Assembly (NCBI GenBank): GCA_043101605.1
Contig: JBICIG010000058.1
Coordinates: 1-8,071 of the forward strand
DNA from: JBICIG01 sp043101605
GTDB lineage: Bacteria; Planctomycetota; Phycisphaerae; Phycisphaerales; UBA1924
DNA: 8,071 nucleotides
Direction of reading: 5' to 3'
This document shows, one piece after another, positions 1 to 6,066 of this stretch. Position 1 is the first letter of the stretch, and the number at the start of each line of letters is the position of its first letter. The notes under the pieces were generated by a model. The model saw nothing but the letters and a program-made list of their open reading frames with translations. It had not been told where the DNA came from and did no database searches. A program made the translations under genes and the position numbers.

Positions 1-4
1 GGAT

Positions 5-2215
5 GTGATCTGGCCGGGCGTGCTCTTCGTGACGCTGATCCTTGCAATCGGTATCGGAATCGCCAGCGTCGCGATCTTTGCGCCCGACACATGGCGGCGA
101 TTCGTTTCGGAGTTCACCAGCGGTCCCGACGAGCCGCAAGAGGTCGCCGAGACTCCCGAGCCGGTCGCCAGCGCGAGCCCGGAAAGCCCCAAGGAGGCAC
201 CCCCGGCGACCCCCGGGGAGACGCCGCCGGTCGCCGGCGTGATCCCGGACATGCTCTCGACGCCCTCTCAGATCATCGGGGCGTTGTCGGCCTCCACTCA
301 GTCGCTCGGCCTCAGGGCCGAAGACGGCGTCACACGCTTCACGCGCGCCCTCGACGCGTTCGCCGACTCTTGGACCGGCTTCACCCTCCAGGAACGGGCC
401 GCGGCCCTGGGTGCAGTGGTCGAGTTCCTCTATCGAGCCTCGACCGACCCTTCGCTCGGCCGCCGATCGATCGAGCCGATACTCAGTGCCGCCGCCCCGC
501 TCACCGTCCCGGAAGCAACGCTCTCAGATGACGCGGTGAAGCGAGCCTGCTGGGCGGCCGGGATGATCGCCCGGCTCGCCGAGGAACGCGAACTGGGCAC
601 GACCGTCCAGGAACCCGTGCGATCCATGCTCGCGAGCATCCGGGGCGATCAGCCGCTGGTCGACCGCGGACCGTTCGATCGAGGCGCCGCCCGCGGGCTC
701 TCGCTTCTCGCGAAGCGGCTCGGCGCGCAGCCCTCGAGAGCGGCCGAAGGTTGGCGGGGTTGGATCGCGAGCGCCGAGGCGGTCGATCCGGAGGTCGACC
801 TCACGCCGCTGATGATCCAGACCCTCGCGCCCATTCTGCGCGACGGGCCCGACCCGGCCGATCAGCGATGGGTGTACGAACTGCTCCGCCAGGCTTTCGG
901 GCTGATGGACTGGAGCGGGGAGGGCAGTGCCCGCTCATGGGTGATCGGGCTATTCGATGATCCCGCGATCCAGCCCACCGACCTGCGCGCGGTCACGCAA
1001 CTGCTCGCCGCCGCGGGCGCGACCCCTGAGATCGACACCTCGATGGTGCTCCCCGTTGATGCCAACGAGCTCGTCGTCGCGACCCTGCGCGATCGCTTCC
1101 GCGTCGCGTGGGATCTGGTCGGGCAATCCGAGGAGGACCAACTCGCCGCGATGTGGGGCGAAGCGGTCGGCGACGCGTCGGCCGCCTTGGATCGATCGCT
1201 CGACCCGATCGATCGGCTCGCGATCGCGGCCGAATTTGCGACGCTCAACCACGCCGCGTCGCTGCGCTGGCGGGGTGATTTCGAGGAAGCCGCCCGCGTG
1301 ATCAGCGAGGCCCGCGCCGCCGTGGAGTCGGCCGCTTCGGCCGGGCGTCAACCCACCGCCGGCTCTTTCCAGAGCGAAGCGGGCAACGACTGGGCGGTCA
1401 GTTACCTGGAAGTCGGCAACAACCTCAGCGCCCGACTGGCCTTGCTCGAGGAACTCCAGGGTTTCAGCGGCCCCATGGGCCCCATGGCCGCAGAGGTGCT
1501 GGTGCAGGAAGCCACGCGGGGCAACCGCCAGCGTGTGCGCTCGCTCGCCCATGATCTGCTCCAGCGGTTCCTCTATCAGCCGACGATCGTCAACGCCGTG
1601 CTCGAAGCGCTGCCCACGATGCCTCCCACCCGACAGAACCTCGCACTCATCGAGCGGCTCGCCGCTCAGCGGCTGCCTCCGGAGTCCGACCCACGCTGGC
1701 CCGTGCTTGCCCGCCGGGCACTCGTCGAGCGGCTGCTGGAACTCACCGCCAGCGAGAGCGATCTCGCGATCGTCGATCGCCTGCAGTCGATCGTCGCCCG
1801 CTCCTACGCGGGCCGGCTGCGGGATGGAGCGATCGAGTCAGCCAGCGCCCCGGCCGATCGGCTCGCCGCCGCCGTGCGCCTGGAATGGTCTCAGCGGGGG
1901 AGCCGGGGCGGGGGCTCGCTCGCGGATCACCCGATCGAGCGGCGTCGGCTCGCCCGCCGGGCGATCGCAGACGGCCCGACGCAAGCGTTCCTCGTCGAGC
2001 AACTCGCGATCGTCGAATGGATGAGCCTGGTCGTCCGGCGCGAACGACCCGAGGCTTCGGCGGCGATCGACTCGATCCGCCGCGACCTCGACGATGCACG
2101 ACGGGACGCGCGGAGTGTGTTCGAACAGGTTGCCGCCGCAGAGTGGACGATCCTTCGCCTCTGGTCGGTCCGCCTGAACGCGCTTTCTGCCCAGAGCGAA
2201 GGAGCCAGCCCATGA
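5..2215 (+). CDS. Large membrane-anchored helical protein, function unknown
   Basis: A 736-residue protein that I do not recognise. A hydrophobic segment at about residues 5-26 is followed by R31-R32. A low-complexity linker rich in Pro, Glu and Ala spans about residues 40-80. The remainder looks almost entirely helical, with many Ala/Leu/Arg/Glu stretches that suggest a helical-repeat or TPR-like solenoid, although no repeat consensus is clear by eye. The positive charges after the helix would favour a cytoplasmic C-terminal body, but that depends on the true N-terminus. The GTG at 5 is the first start in the window and the frame is open to its left edge, so the start may lie further upstream. 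The GTG does sit in GTGA, whose TGA could end an upstream gene in another frame. That would match the 4-bp overlaps elsewhere here. The gene overlaps the next one by 4 bp (ATGA), so the two are probably co-translated. Coding is near certain from the length and the coupling; the function is unknown. Confidence 0.85.
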   Translation: MIWPGVLFVTLILAIGIGIASVAIFAPDTWRRFVSEFTSGPDEPQEVAETPEPVASASPESPKEAPPATPGETPPVAGVIPDMLSTPSQIIGALSASTQSLGLRAEDGVTRFTRALDAFADSWTGFTLQERAAALGAVVEFLYRASTDPSLGRRSIEPILSAAAPLTVPEATLSDDAVKRACWAAGMIARLAEERELGTTVQEPVRSMLASIRGDQPLVDRGPFDRGAARGLSLLAKRLGAQPSRAAEGWRGWIASAEAVDPEVDLTPLMIQTLAPILRDGPDPADQRWVYELLRQAFGLMDWSGEGSARSWVIGLFDDPAIQPTDLRAVTQLLAAAGATPEIDTSMVLPVDANELVVATLRDRFRVAWDLVGQSEEDQLAAMWGEAVGDASAALDRSLDPIDRLAIAAEFATLNHAASLRWRGDFEEAARVISEARAAVESAASAGRQPTAGSFQSEAGNDWAVSYLEVGNNLSARLALLEELQGFSGPMGPMAAEVLVQEATRGNRQRVRSLAHDLLQRFLYQPTIVNAVLEALPTMPPTRQNLALIERLAAQRLPPESDPRWPVLARRALVERLLELTASESDLAIVDRLQSIVARSYAGRLRDGAIESASAPADRLAAAVRLEWSQRGSRGGGSLADHPIERRRLARRAIADGPTQAFLVEQLAIVEWMSLVVRRERPEASAAIDSIRRDLDDARRDARSVFEQVAAAEWTILRLWSVRLNALSAQSEGASP
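2198..2204 (+). promoter_or_regulatory. Ribosome binding site of the secreted zinc-ribbon gene
   Basis: GAAGGAG lies 7 nt before the ATG at 2212, inside the end of the upstream gene. It decides the start: the same frame is open much further upstream (from a GTG at 1885), but only this ATG has a strong Shine-Dalgarno and begins a signal peptide. Confidence 0.8.
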
Positions 2216-3108
2216 CAGCGCTCAAAGCGGTGCTCGCCGCCACGCTCTTCGGCCTCGTTCTCGCCGGCACGACCCGCGCGCAACCCGATACGCCTCGTTC
2301 GCCCGAATGGTCCGATCGGCTCCGGTCCCTCTCGCCGAACGATCCCGAGGCATACTTCCTGCTCGGGGAGGAAGTCGCCGCGGCCGTGACGAACCCGGAA
2401 GACCTGGAACTCGCCACGCGGCTCTTCGTGCTGGCATTCGAACTCGACCGCGCCGATGGCGACCCCACCTGGATCAGCCCGAGCGCCTGCATCGCGCTGG
2501 CGGATCTGTCGCGACTCCAGCGCGAGAGGCGTTGGCTGCTCGCGTTGGCGTCGTCGCTCGACCCTCGTTACGCCCAGTCCGACTGGCACCGGGCCGATCC
2601 GGTCGGCGAGTCCCGGGAATCGGCGTTCGCCGCCGCCGAAGCGGTGGGGCTGGTCCGGGCCGGCGAGGGCATCCTCGCGCGCGAGCGGCTCGCAGACCCC
2701 GAGGTGCGCGCCCTGATCGAACGCTACGAGGAACTGCTCAGCCCCGTCGGTGTCGGCGGCTGGGCGAATCGCGTTCAGCGTGATGCCGAACTCTGGCCGT
2801 GCCCCGAGTGCAAGAACGCCCGCATCACCAAGCTTCTCAGCGGGCCACGGGCCGATTACTCGGTCTGCCCGGTGTGCAACGGCAACCCGGGCCCGCGGCT
2901 GACCCGCGAGGAGTTCATCGCCCACCTCCGTTTCGAGTCCGTGCTGCTCAACGGCGTGCAGCGGAACTGGTCCGCCCAGTTCGCCGTCGACGGCGGGGTG
3001 CCGCTCCGCGATCCCGATGTCGAGGAACTCGCCCCGACCCTGCGCGTCGACCCGTCGCTGAGCATCTACCGCAATGGCCGTTGGGTCGAGCCCTCCCGCA
3101 CCCCCTGA
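2212..3108 (+). CDS. Secreted protein with a CxxC-x18-CxxC zinc-ribbon-like motif
   Basis: A 298-residue protein. Residues 1-23 form a clear signal peptide: a short basic start, a hydrophobic core and a predicted cut after TRA, before Q24. The middle (about 40-180) is helical and contains ELATRLFVLAFELD, similar to TPR-like helices. Near residue 197 comes C197-P-E-C200, then 18 residues, then C219-P-V-C222-N-G-N-P-G. This resembles a DnaJ-type or rubredoxin-like zinc knuckle. The tail is about 75 residues with no recognised domain. The ATG lies in ATGA shared with the upstream stop, so this gene is translationally coupled to the large membrane protein and probably works with it. A four-Cys zinc knuckle on an exported protein is unusual; the cysteines could instead form disulfides. 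The precise function is unknown. Related proteins probably exist in planctomycetes, but I cannot verify this. Confidence 0.85.
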   Translation: MTALKAVLAATLFGLVLAGTTRAQPDTPRSPEWSDRLRSLSPNDPEAYFLLGEEVAAAVTNPEDLELATRLFVLAFELDRADGDPTWISPSACIALADLSRLQRERRWLLALASSLDPRYAQSDWHRADPVGESRESAFAAAEAVGLVRAGEGILARERLADPEVRALIERYEELLSPVGVGGWANRVQRDAELWPCPECKNARITKLLSGPRADYSVCPVCNGNPGPRLTREEFIAHLRFESVLLNGVQRNWSAQFAVDGGVPLRDPDVEELAPTLRVDPSLSIYRNGRWVEPSRTP

Positions 3109-3112
3109 CCTG

Positions 3113-3130
3113 GCTGCGTCGCTCCGCAGC
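3113..3130 (+). terminator. Short hairpin after the first operon, weak terminator candidate
   Basis: GCTGCG (3113-3118) pairs with CGCAGC (3125-3130) across a 6-nt loop, 4 bp after the stop of the zinc-ribbon gene. There is no T-run behind it, so intrinsic termination is doubtful. It also lies just upstream of the promoter-like motif of the next gene. Confidence 0.25.
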
Positions 3131-3134
3131 GCCC

Positions 3135-3151
3135 GCGTCGGCTACAGTCCG
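3135..3151 (+). promoter_or_regulatory. Promoter-like motif upstream of the tRNA-binding protein gene
   Basis: GCGTCGGCTACAGTCCG contains TACAGT (3143-3148), which fits the -10 pattern TANNNT. The motif matches the one before the DUF4286 gene (5647-5663) at 13 of 17 positions, giving a consensus of roughly GCGTCSGCTANNNTCCG. No convincing -35 hexamer is visible 16-18 bp upstream. The predicted transcription start is near 3155, which leaves a short leader containing the ribosome binding site. Confidence 0.5.
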
Positions 3152-3166
3152 CCACGCCTTGCCCAC

Positions 3167-3174
3167 GAAGGGAG
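3167..3174 (+). promoter_or_regulatory. Ribosome binding site deciding a GTG start
   Basis: GAAGGGAG lies 5 nt before GTG at 3180. An ATG at 3175 is in a different frame that gives a low-complexity Arg/Ser/Pro product, so GTG is the real start. Confidence 0.7.
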
Positions 3175-3179
3175 ATGCC

Positions 3180-3578
3180 GTGTCCGACGAAGCCAAGCCG
3201 AACGCCCCGACCGCCGAGGAGGCGCCCCAGCGCCCGATCGTCGACTTTGAGACCTTCGCCAAGCTCGACCTGCGCGTCGCGAAGATCGTCGAGGCCGAGC
3301 CGCACCCCAACGCCGACCGCCTGCTCAAACTGCAACTGGATGACGGCTCGGGCGAACCCCGCCAGATCTGCGCCGGCGTCCGCGACCACTACGACCCGGC
3401 GGACCTCGTCGGGAAGCTCATCGTCATCGTCGCGAACCTCGCCCCGAGGAAAATCCGTGGCGAGGAGTCGCGCGGCATGCTGCTCGCCGCCAGCGACGGC
3501 TCCAAGGGCGATGCCGAGCGGCAGGTCGTCCTGCTCACCCCCATGAGCGAGATCGCCCCGGGCGCCACGGTGAGCTGA
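3180..3578 (+). CDS. Stand-alone tRNA-binding OB-fold protein (MetRS C-terminal domain / CsaA type)
   Basis: A 132-residue protein. Residues 1-20 are a polar, probably disordered lead rich in Ala, Pro and Glu. From residue 21 it is a tRNA-binding OB-fold domain of the kind found at the C-terminus of bacterial methionyl-tRNA synthetase. The diagnostic blocks are F26-A-K-L-D-L-R-V-A-K-I, then H42-P-N-A-D-R-L (the family's HPNAD motif), I63-C-A-G-V, then N86-L-A-P-R-K-I-R-G and S97-R-G-M-L-L-A. These are classic signatures of the fold. As a free-standing protein it could associate with a MetRS that lacks this domain, or act as a tRNA- or protein-binding factor like CsaA. The block order and the ending VLLTPMSEIAPGA favour the MetRS type. 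The start is GTG at 3180, supported by the Shine-Dalgarno, and the gene appears to have its own promoter. It converges on the coiled-coil gene with only 21 bp between the stops. Confidence 0.93.
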   Translation: MSDEAKPNAPTAEEAPQRPIVDFETFAKLDLRVAKIVEAEPHPNADRLLKLQLDDGSGEPRQICAGVRDHYDPADLVGKLIVIVANLAPRKIRGEESRGMLLAASDGSKGDAERQVVLLTPMSEIAPGATVS

Positions 3579-3599
3579 ACCCGCTCGCGGTCGATCGCG

Positions 3600-4502
3600 T
3601 CAGCGCCCGCCCCGGGGATCACGCCCGCGCTGCGGGGGCTCGGCGGCCGCGGCCCGCGCATCGAGCTCCACCATCAGTTCGTCGATCTGATCGGCCCGCT
3701 CGGCCTCGCGCTCGGCCAGTTCCTCGCGCAGCGATTCGAGCTTGGCTTCCAGTCGCCGGATTTCAAACCGCTGGGCCACGAGGCGAGCTTCGAGTGTTCG
3801 CTCGAGGGTCCCGCGGAGCTTCTCGCGGGCGGTTGCTATCGCGTCGCCCTCGCCAACAAGGTGCGCGGCGCGAAGGTCGCGCGTCGCGAGCATCATCTCG
3901 AAGCCCGCGCGGAACTCGGCCAGCCGGACGCGGGCCAACTCCGGATCGGTCTCACGCAGTTCCATCAGCTCGGCCAGGCGCGGCCGCAAACGCTGCCCGA
4001 TCTGTCGCGCCAGTTCGGGATCGCGTGCCATCTCCTCGCGGATCGCCCCGGCAAGCTCGGGCCACGCCGCGGCCAGCCGGCGCATCGCCTGCTCGGGATC
4101 GGGATCCGGGCCGCGCCCGCTCGGCCGATCCGTCGGGGACCCGCCGCGCCTGAACTCGGGCCCCTCGCCGAGCGCCCGCTCGGCCCGGAAGAGGTCGCGC
4201 ACGACCATTCCCGGGGCGTCTCCCTGCTCGAGCCGCTGCACCGCTTCGGCGATCCGGTCGCGCCGGGCGGTCATCGTCTCGATCTGTCGGTCGGTCTCCT
4301 CGAGCCGGGCGTTCAGCCGGCGCGAGAGGGTCCGCGGATCCAATGCGTCCGACATCGGTTGCCGGCGGTCGGCTCCGCGCTCGTCCATCGGCCGCACCGG
4401 CGGCCGCTCAGGCTGGGTCGCGAGGACCAGCCCCGCTCCCAGCCCCAAGACCGCGAGCAACCCGCCCACCCGGCGCGTGTTGACGACCGATTGATGCCTC
4501 AC
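3600..4502 (-). CDS. Membrane-anchored or secreted Arg/Glu-rich coiled-coil protein, third gene of the sigma A operon
   Basis: A 300-residue protein. An N-terminal hydrophobic stretch at about residues 12-28 follows R10-R11 and ends LVLA-TQP, so it is either a signal peptide or an uncleaved anchor. Two long charged helices are likely coiled coils, at about residues 58-93 and 224-285. Between them is a Pro/Gly/Arg linker and a helical block with repeated dipeptide-like DPELAR elements. The start is GTG at 4502. It lies in GTGA, overlapping the anti-sigma stop by 4 bp, with a near-perfect Shine-Dalgarno 5 nt upstream; the open frame 12 codons further back has no such support. Position, export signal and heptad-rich helices resemble the periplasmic partner of ECF/anti-sigma systems (Spy/CpxP or CnrX-like sensors). 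I see no LTxxQ motif or metal-binding His/Cys cluster, so family membership is not shown. The role as sensor or accessory protein is inferred from the operon. Confidence 0.85.
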   Translation of the reverse strand: MRHQSVVNTRRVGGLLAVLGLGAGLVLATQPERPPVRPMDERGADRRQPMSDALDPRTLSRRLNARLEETDRQIETMTARRDRIAEAVQRLEQGDAPGMVVRDLFRAERALGEGPEFRRGGSPTDRPSGRGPDPDPEQAMRRLAAAWPELAGAIREEMARDPELARQIGQRLRPRLAELMELRETDPELARVRLAEFRAGFEMMLATRDLRAAHLVGEGDAIATAREKLRGTLERTLEARLVAQRFEIRRLEAKLESLREELAEREAERADQIDELMVELDARAAAAEPPQRGRDPRGGR

Positions 4503-5005
4503 ATCGCACCTCCCGCGCCAAACCCCAGATCGAGCCACGCATCGAGCGACTCGTCATCGCTCGGGTTCAGCCAGTCGTCACCGACCCCGGCCGTTTCGGC
4601 ATAAATCAGATCGATCTCCGACCAGAGATCATCATCCCAAGCATCCTCGACCGCGATCCACAACGCGTCCTCGGCGCTCGATCCCGGTGCCGCCGCGATC
4701 TCGCCCGAAACAGAGCCGGTCGGCACGCTCGGCCGCCCCAGCGTCGCCAACAGCACCGCGCCGATCGCGCCCATCAGCCCCAGACCCGCGGCAATCCTCG
4801 ACCCCGACAACGACCATCGCGCCGATGGCACCGCCCCGACGAACGGGATCGCCTCCGGCTCGCTCCGCGTCAGCCCCGCGACCGACGCGAGGTACGCCCG
4901 CTCGGCCAGCGCCGGCGGCATCTCCGCAGCGTCGGCCTCGGCGAGCCGGTCGAGGTCCCTGCTCAGATCGGCGAACTCGGTCATGTTGTCGGCAATCTCG
5001 TTCAT
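4499..5005 (-). CDS. Single-pass membrane protein, probable anti-sigma factor for sigma A
   Basis: A 168-residue protein. Residues 1-65 are a helical cytoplasmic segment rich in Ala, Glu and Leu. Residues 71-89 form one clear membrane helix ending at R91, and 92-168 are an extracytoplasmic tail. This topology, and its position directly after an ECF sigma gene with a 4-bp ATGA overlap, are typical of anti-sigma factors. No zinc-binding HxxxCxxC motif is present; the protein contains no Cys, His or Lys at all, so it is not a ZAS-type factor. The tail after R91 has no basic residue, is strongly acidic (for example D124-D-D126, D143-D-D150-D-E152) and has five tryptophans (116, 123, 128, 145, 157). 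The start at 5005 is chosen over the longer open frame (to 5353) because it has a good ribosome binding site and matches the sigma stop; the extension lies inside the sigma gene. Anti-sigma function is inferred from context and topology, not from sequence similarity. Confidence 0.82.
   Translation of the reverse strand: MNEIADNMTEFADLSRDLDRLAEADAAEMPPALAERAYLASVAGLTRSEPEAIPFVGAVPSARWSLSGSRIAAGLGLMGAIGAVLLATLGRPSVPTGSVSGEIAAAPGSSAEDALWIAVEDAWDDDLWSEIDLIYAETAGVGDDWLNPSDDESLDAWLDLGFGAGGAM
4508..4514 (-). promoter_or_regulatory. Ribosome binding site of the coiled-coil gene
   Basis: On the minus strand GGGAGGT lies 5 nt before GTG at 4502, inside the last codons of the anti-sigma gene. It fixes the GTG start and supports translational coupling across the GTGA overlap. 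Confidence 0.8.
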
Positions 5006-5613
5006 GTTCGTGCTCCTCGCTCGGAGGATGGTGTCGCGGAGGTCAGCCGCGTCTGCAATTTCTTCAGGGCCCGGTGGTGCCTTGCCAGCAGCGTGCCCAG
5101 CGGCTCTCCCAGCAACTCGGCAATCTGCTTGAAGCTCAACTCCGCATGGTGCCGCAGATGAATCACTTCCTGTTCCGCATCGCTCAACTCGGCGACCGCC
5201 TCTCGCAGCGCCGTCAACCGATCCGGGTCCGCCCGGGAATCTTCCCGGGTCGGCCCGGCAAACTCGAAGCTCACCGGGTCGGTCGGCGTCGCGTGCCGCC
5301 TGGTCCGCCGCATCTCGTCCCGGATGCGGTTGATCGCGATCCGGAACAGCCACGACTCGAACCGGCCCTGCTCCTGATACAACCCCGTCCCGAGCTTCTC
5401 AGCCAGCGTGACGAAGACGGACTGGGTGATCTCCTCGGCCAACTCCCTGCTCCCGCACCGGGAACGAACGAGCGCAAACAGCCGCCCCGAATACGCCTCC
5501 ACCAGCATCCGCCACGCCTCGGCATCACCCCGCGACGCGGCGTCCACGAGCCCTCGGACCCGGTGCTCGTCAAACGGATTCGCCGGCGGTTCGACCTTCA
5601 AAGCGAGCCCCAT
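5002..5613 (-). CDS. ECF sigma factor A (sigma-70 family, group 4)
   Basis: A 203-residue protein with the two ECF regions. Region 2 spans about residues 20-106: DAASRGDAEAWRMLVEAY, then ELAEEITQSVFVTLAEKL with the acidic/hydrophobic core contact segment, then F85-E-S-W-L-F-R-I-A-I-N-R-I-R-D, the conserved W/R/N block that recognises the -10 element. Region 4 spans about residues 140-192, with LSDAEQEVIHLRHHAELSFK and the HTH at about 161-182. The recognition helix reads GTLLARHHRALKKL instead of the common GTVKSRLHRARKKL. It directs RNA polymerase to a specific regulon, probably held inactive by the membrane protein encoded next. The ATG at 5613 is preferred over ATGs at 5670 and 5679, which would run into the divergent gene and its promoter. 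ATG 5613 has no Shine-Dalgarno, but a -10-like element ends 5 nt upstream, which fits a leaderless message. The 3' end overlaps the anti-sigma start (ATGA). Confidence 0.93.
   Translation of the reverse strand: MGLALKVEPPANPFDEHRVRGLVDAASRGDAEAWRMLVEAYSGRLFALVRSRCGSRELAEEITQSVFVTLAEKLGTGLYQEQGRFESWLFRIAINRIRDEMRRTRRHATPTDPVSFEFAGPTREDSRADPDRLTALREAVAELSDAEQEVIHLRHHAELSFKQIAELLGEPLGTLLARHHRALKKLQTRLTSATPSSERGART
5013..5018 (-). promoter_or_regulatory. Ribosome binding site of the anti-sigma gene
   Basis: Minus-strand GAGGAG lies 7 nt before ATG at 5005, within the 3' end of the sigma A gene. It supports the short form of the anti-sigma protein. Confidence 0.75.
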
Positions 5614-5618
5614 CCGGG

Positions 5619-5624
5619 AGCGTA
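5619..5624 (-). promoter_or_regulatory. Candidate -10 element of the sigma A operon, leaderless
   Basis: Minus-strand TACGCT fits TANNNT. With its flanks (GTTACGCTCCC) it shares the G-T-A-N3-T-C-C core of the two plus-strand motifs at 3135 and 5647. It ends 5 nt before ATG 5613, so transcription would start at or next to the start codon. No clear -35 is seen. Confidence 0.4.
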
Positions 5625-5646
5625 ACGAACCGTGCGGGCCCTCATT

Positions 5647-5663
5647 GCGTCCGCTAGGCTCCG
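5647..5663 (+). promoter_or_regulatory. Promoter-like motif of the DUF4286 gene, leaderless
   Basis: GCGTCCGCTAGGCTCCG contains TAGGCT (5655-5660), 8 nt before ATG 5669. That spacing would place the transcription start at or within 1-2 nt of the ATG, and the gene has no Shine-Dalgarno. An alternative reading is an ECF-type promoter: CGAACC (5626-5631), 16 nt, then CGTC (5648-5651), resembling the usual GGAAC / CGTC pair. If correct, this gene could belong to an ECF regulon. The two readings overlap, and only transcription start mapping can separate them. Confidence 0.5.
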
Positions 5664-5668
5664 TTTCC

Positions 5669-5977
5669 ATGCCGCCCATCAGCTACATCGTCTGCGCAAC
5701 GCTCCCCGACGAGCCCACCCGCAAGCGGTATGTCCAGTGGCTGCGGGCCGGGCATGTCGAGGCGGTGTTGCGAGGCGGGGCCGACCACGCCTCGATCGTG
5801 GAAGTCTCCGATCCGGCCCAACCCATCCAGGTCGAGACGCATTATCGGTTCCCAAACCCCGAGTCATTCGAGGAGTACTTGCAGCACCACGCCCCGGCCC
5901 TCCGACGCGAGGGGCTCGAACTGTTCGGGTCCGATTCGGGAGTGAGCTTCTCTCGGCGGGTCGGGCGGGTACTCTGA
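5669..5977 (+). CDS. DUF4286 family protein
   Basis: A small soluble protein of 102 residues resembling the DUF4286 family, which is about 100 residues long and has a ferredoxin-like / dimeric alpha-beta barrel style. It begins with a beta strand (I4-S-Y-I-V-C). W24 and H29 follow in the pattern W-x4-H, a hallmark of the family. Residues V55-E-T-H-Y-R-F form another strand. The end is the typical F67-E-E-Y-L-Q-H-H-A-P-A-L-R-R-E-G-L-E-L-F block. The biochemical function of the family is not known to me. The start is the ATG at 5669; the same frame is open further upstream, but that part is antisense to the sigma A gene. It is divergent from the sigma A operon with 55 bp between start codons, and lies 89 bp before the sigma B gene in the same direction, so it may be co-transcribed with sigma B. 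Confidence 0.85.
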   Translation: MPPISYIVCATLPDEPTRKRYVQWLRAGHVEAVLRGGADHASIVEVSDPAQPIQVETHYRFPNPESFEEYLQHHAPALRREGLELFGSDSGVSFSRRVGRVL

Positions 5978-6066
5978 TATCAGCCGCCGATCCGCTCTGG
6001 GTCGCCCGGCGTACGACCGCCCGAGCCGCCGACGGGCCCACTCTTCCTCCGACGAGACCCCCGAGC

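Noticed and set aside
1..2215. Frequent GATC and CGATCG words
   Set aside because: They seem common, but most fall where Asp/Ile/Arg codons (GAT, ATC, CGA) meet in a GC-rich gene. Without a count against a codon-matched control I cannot claim enrichment.
1927..2925. 332-codon open frame on the minus strand
   Set aside because: It lies antisense to two well-supported coupled genes. Its product is rich in Arg, Gly and Ala with no domain, as expected from high-GC third-position bias.
3579..3599. CGCG-GTCGAT-CGCG as a bidirectional terminator between convergent genes
   Set aside because: The stem is only 4 bp and there is no T-run on either side.
5006..5353. N-terminal extension of the anti-sigma protein
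   Set aside because: It overlaps the sigma A coding region, gives a low-complexity Arg/Gly/Ala sequence, and the ATG at 5005 has a strong ribosome binding site.
5614..5679. Longer sigma A start at ATG 5670 or 5679
   Set aside because: It would overlap the start of the divergent DUF4286 gene and its promoter. The extra residues are not part of the ECF fold and no good ribosome binding site precedes them.
5970..5975. TACTCT as the -10 of sigma B
   Set aside because: It fits TANNNT but lacks the flanking bases of the other motifs and any -35, and would leave a leader of about 85 nt. Co-transcription with the DUF4286 gene is equally likely.
5974..5983. Palindrome CTGATATCAG at the end of the DUF4286 gene as an operator
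   Set aside because: A single 10-bp palindrome overlapping a stop codon, with no second copy in the window, is likely chance.
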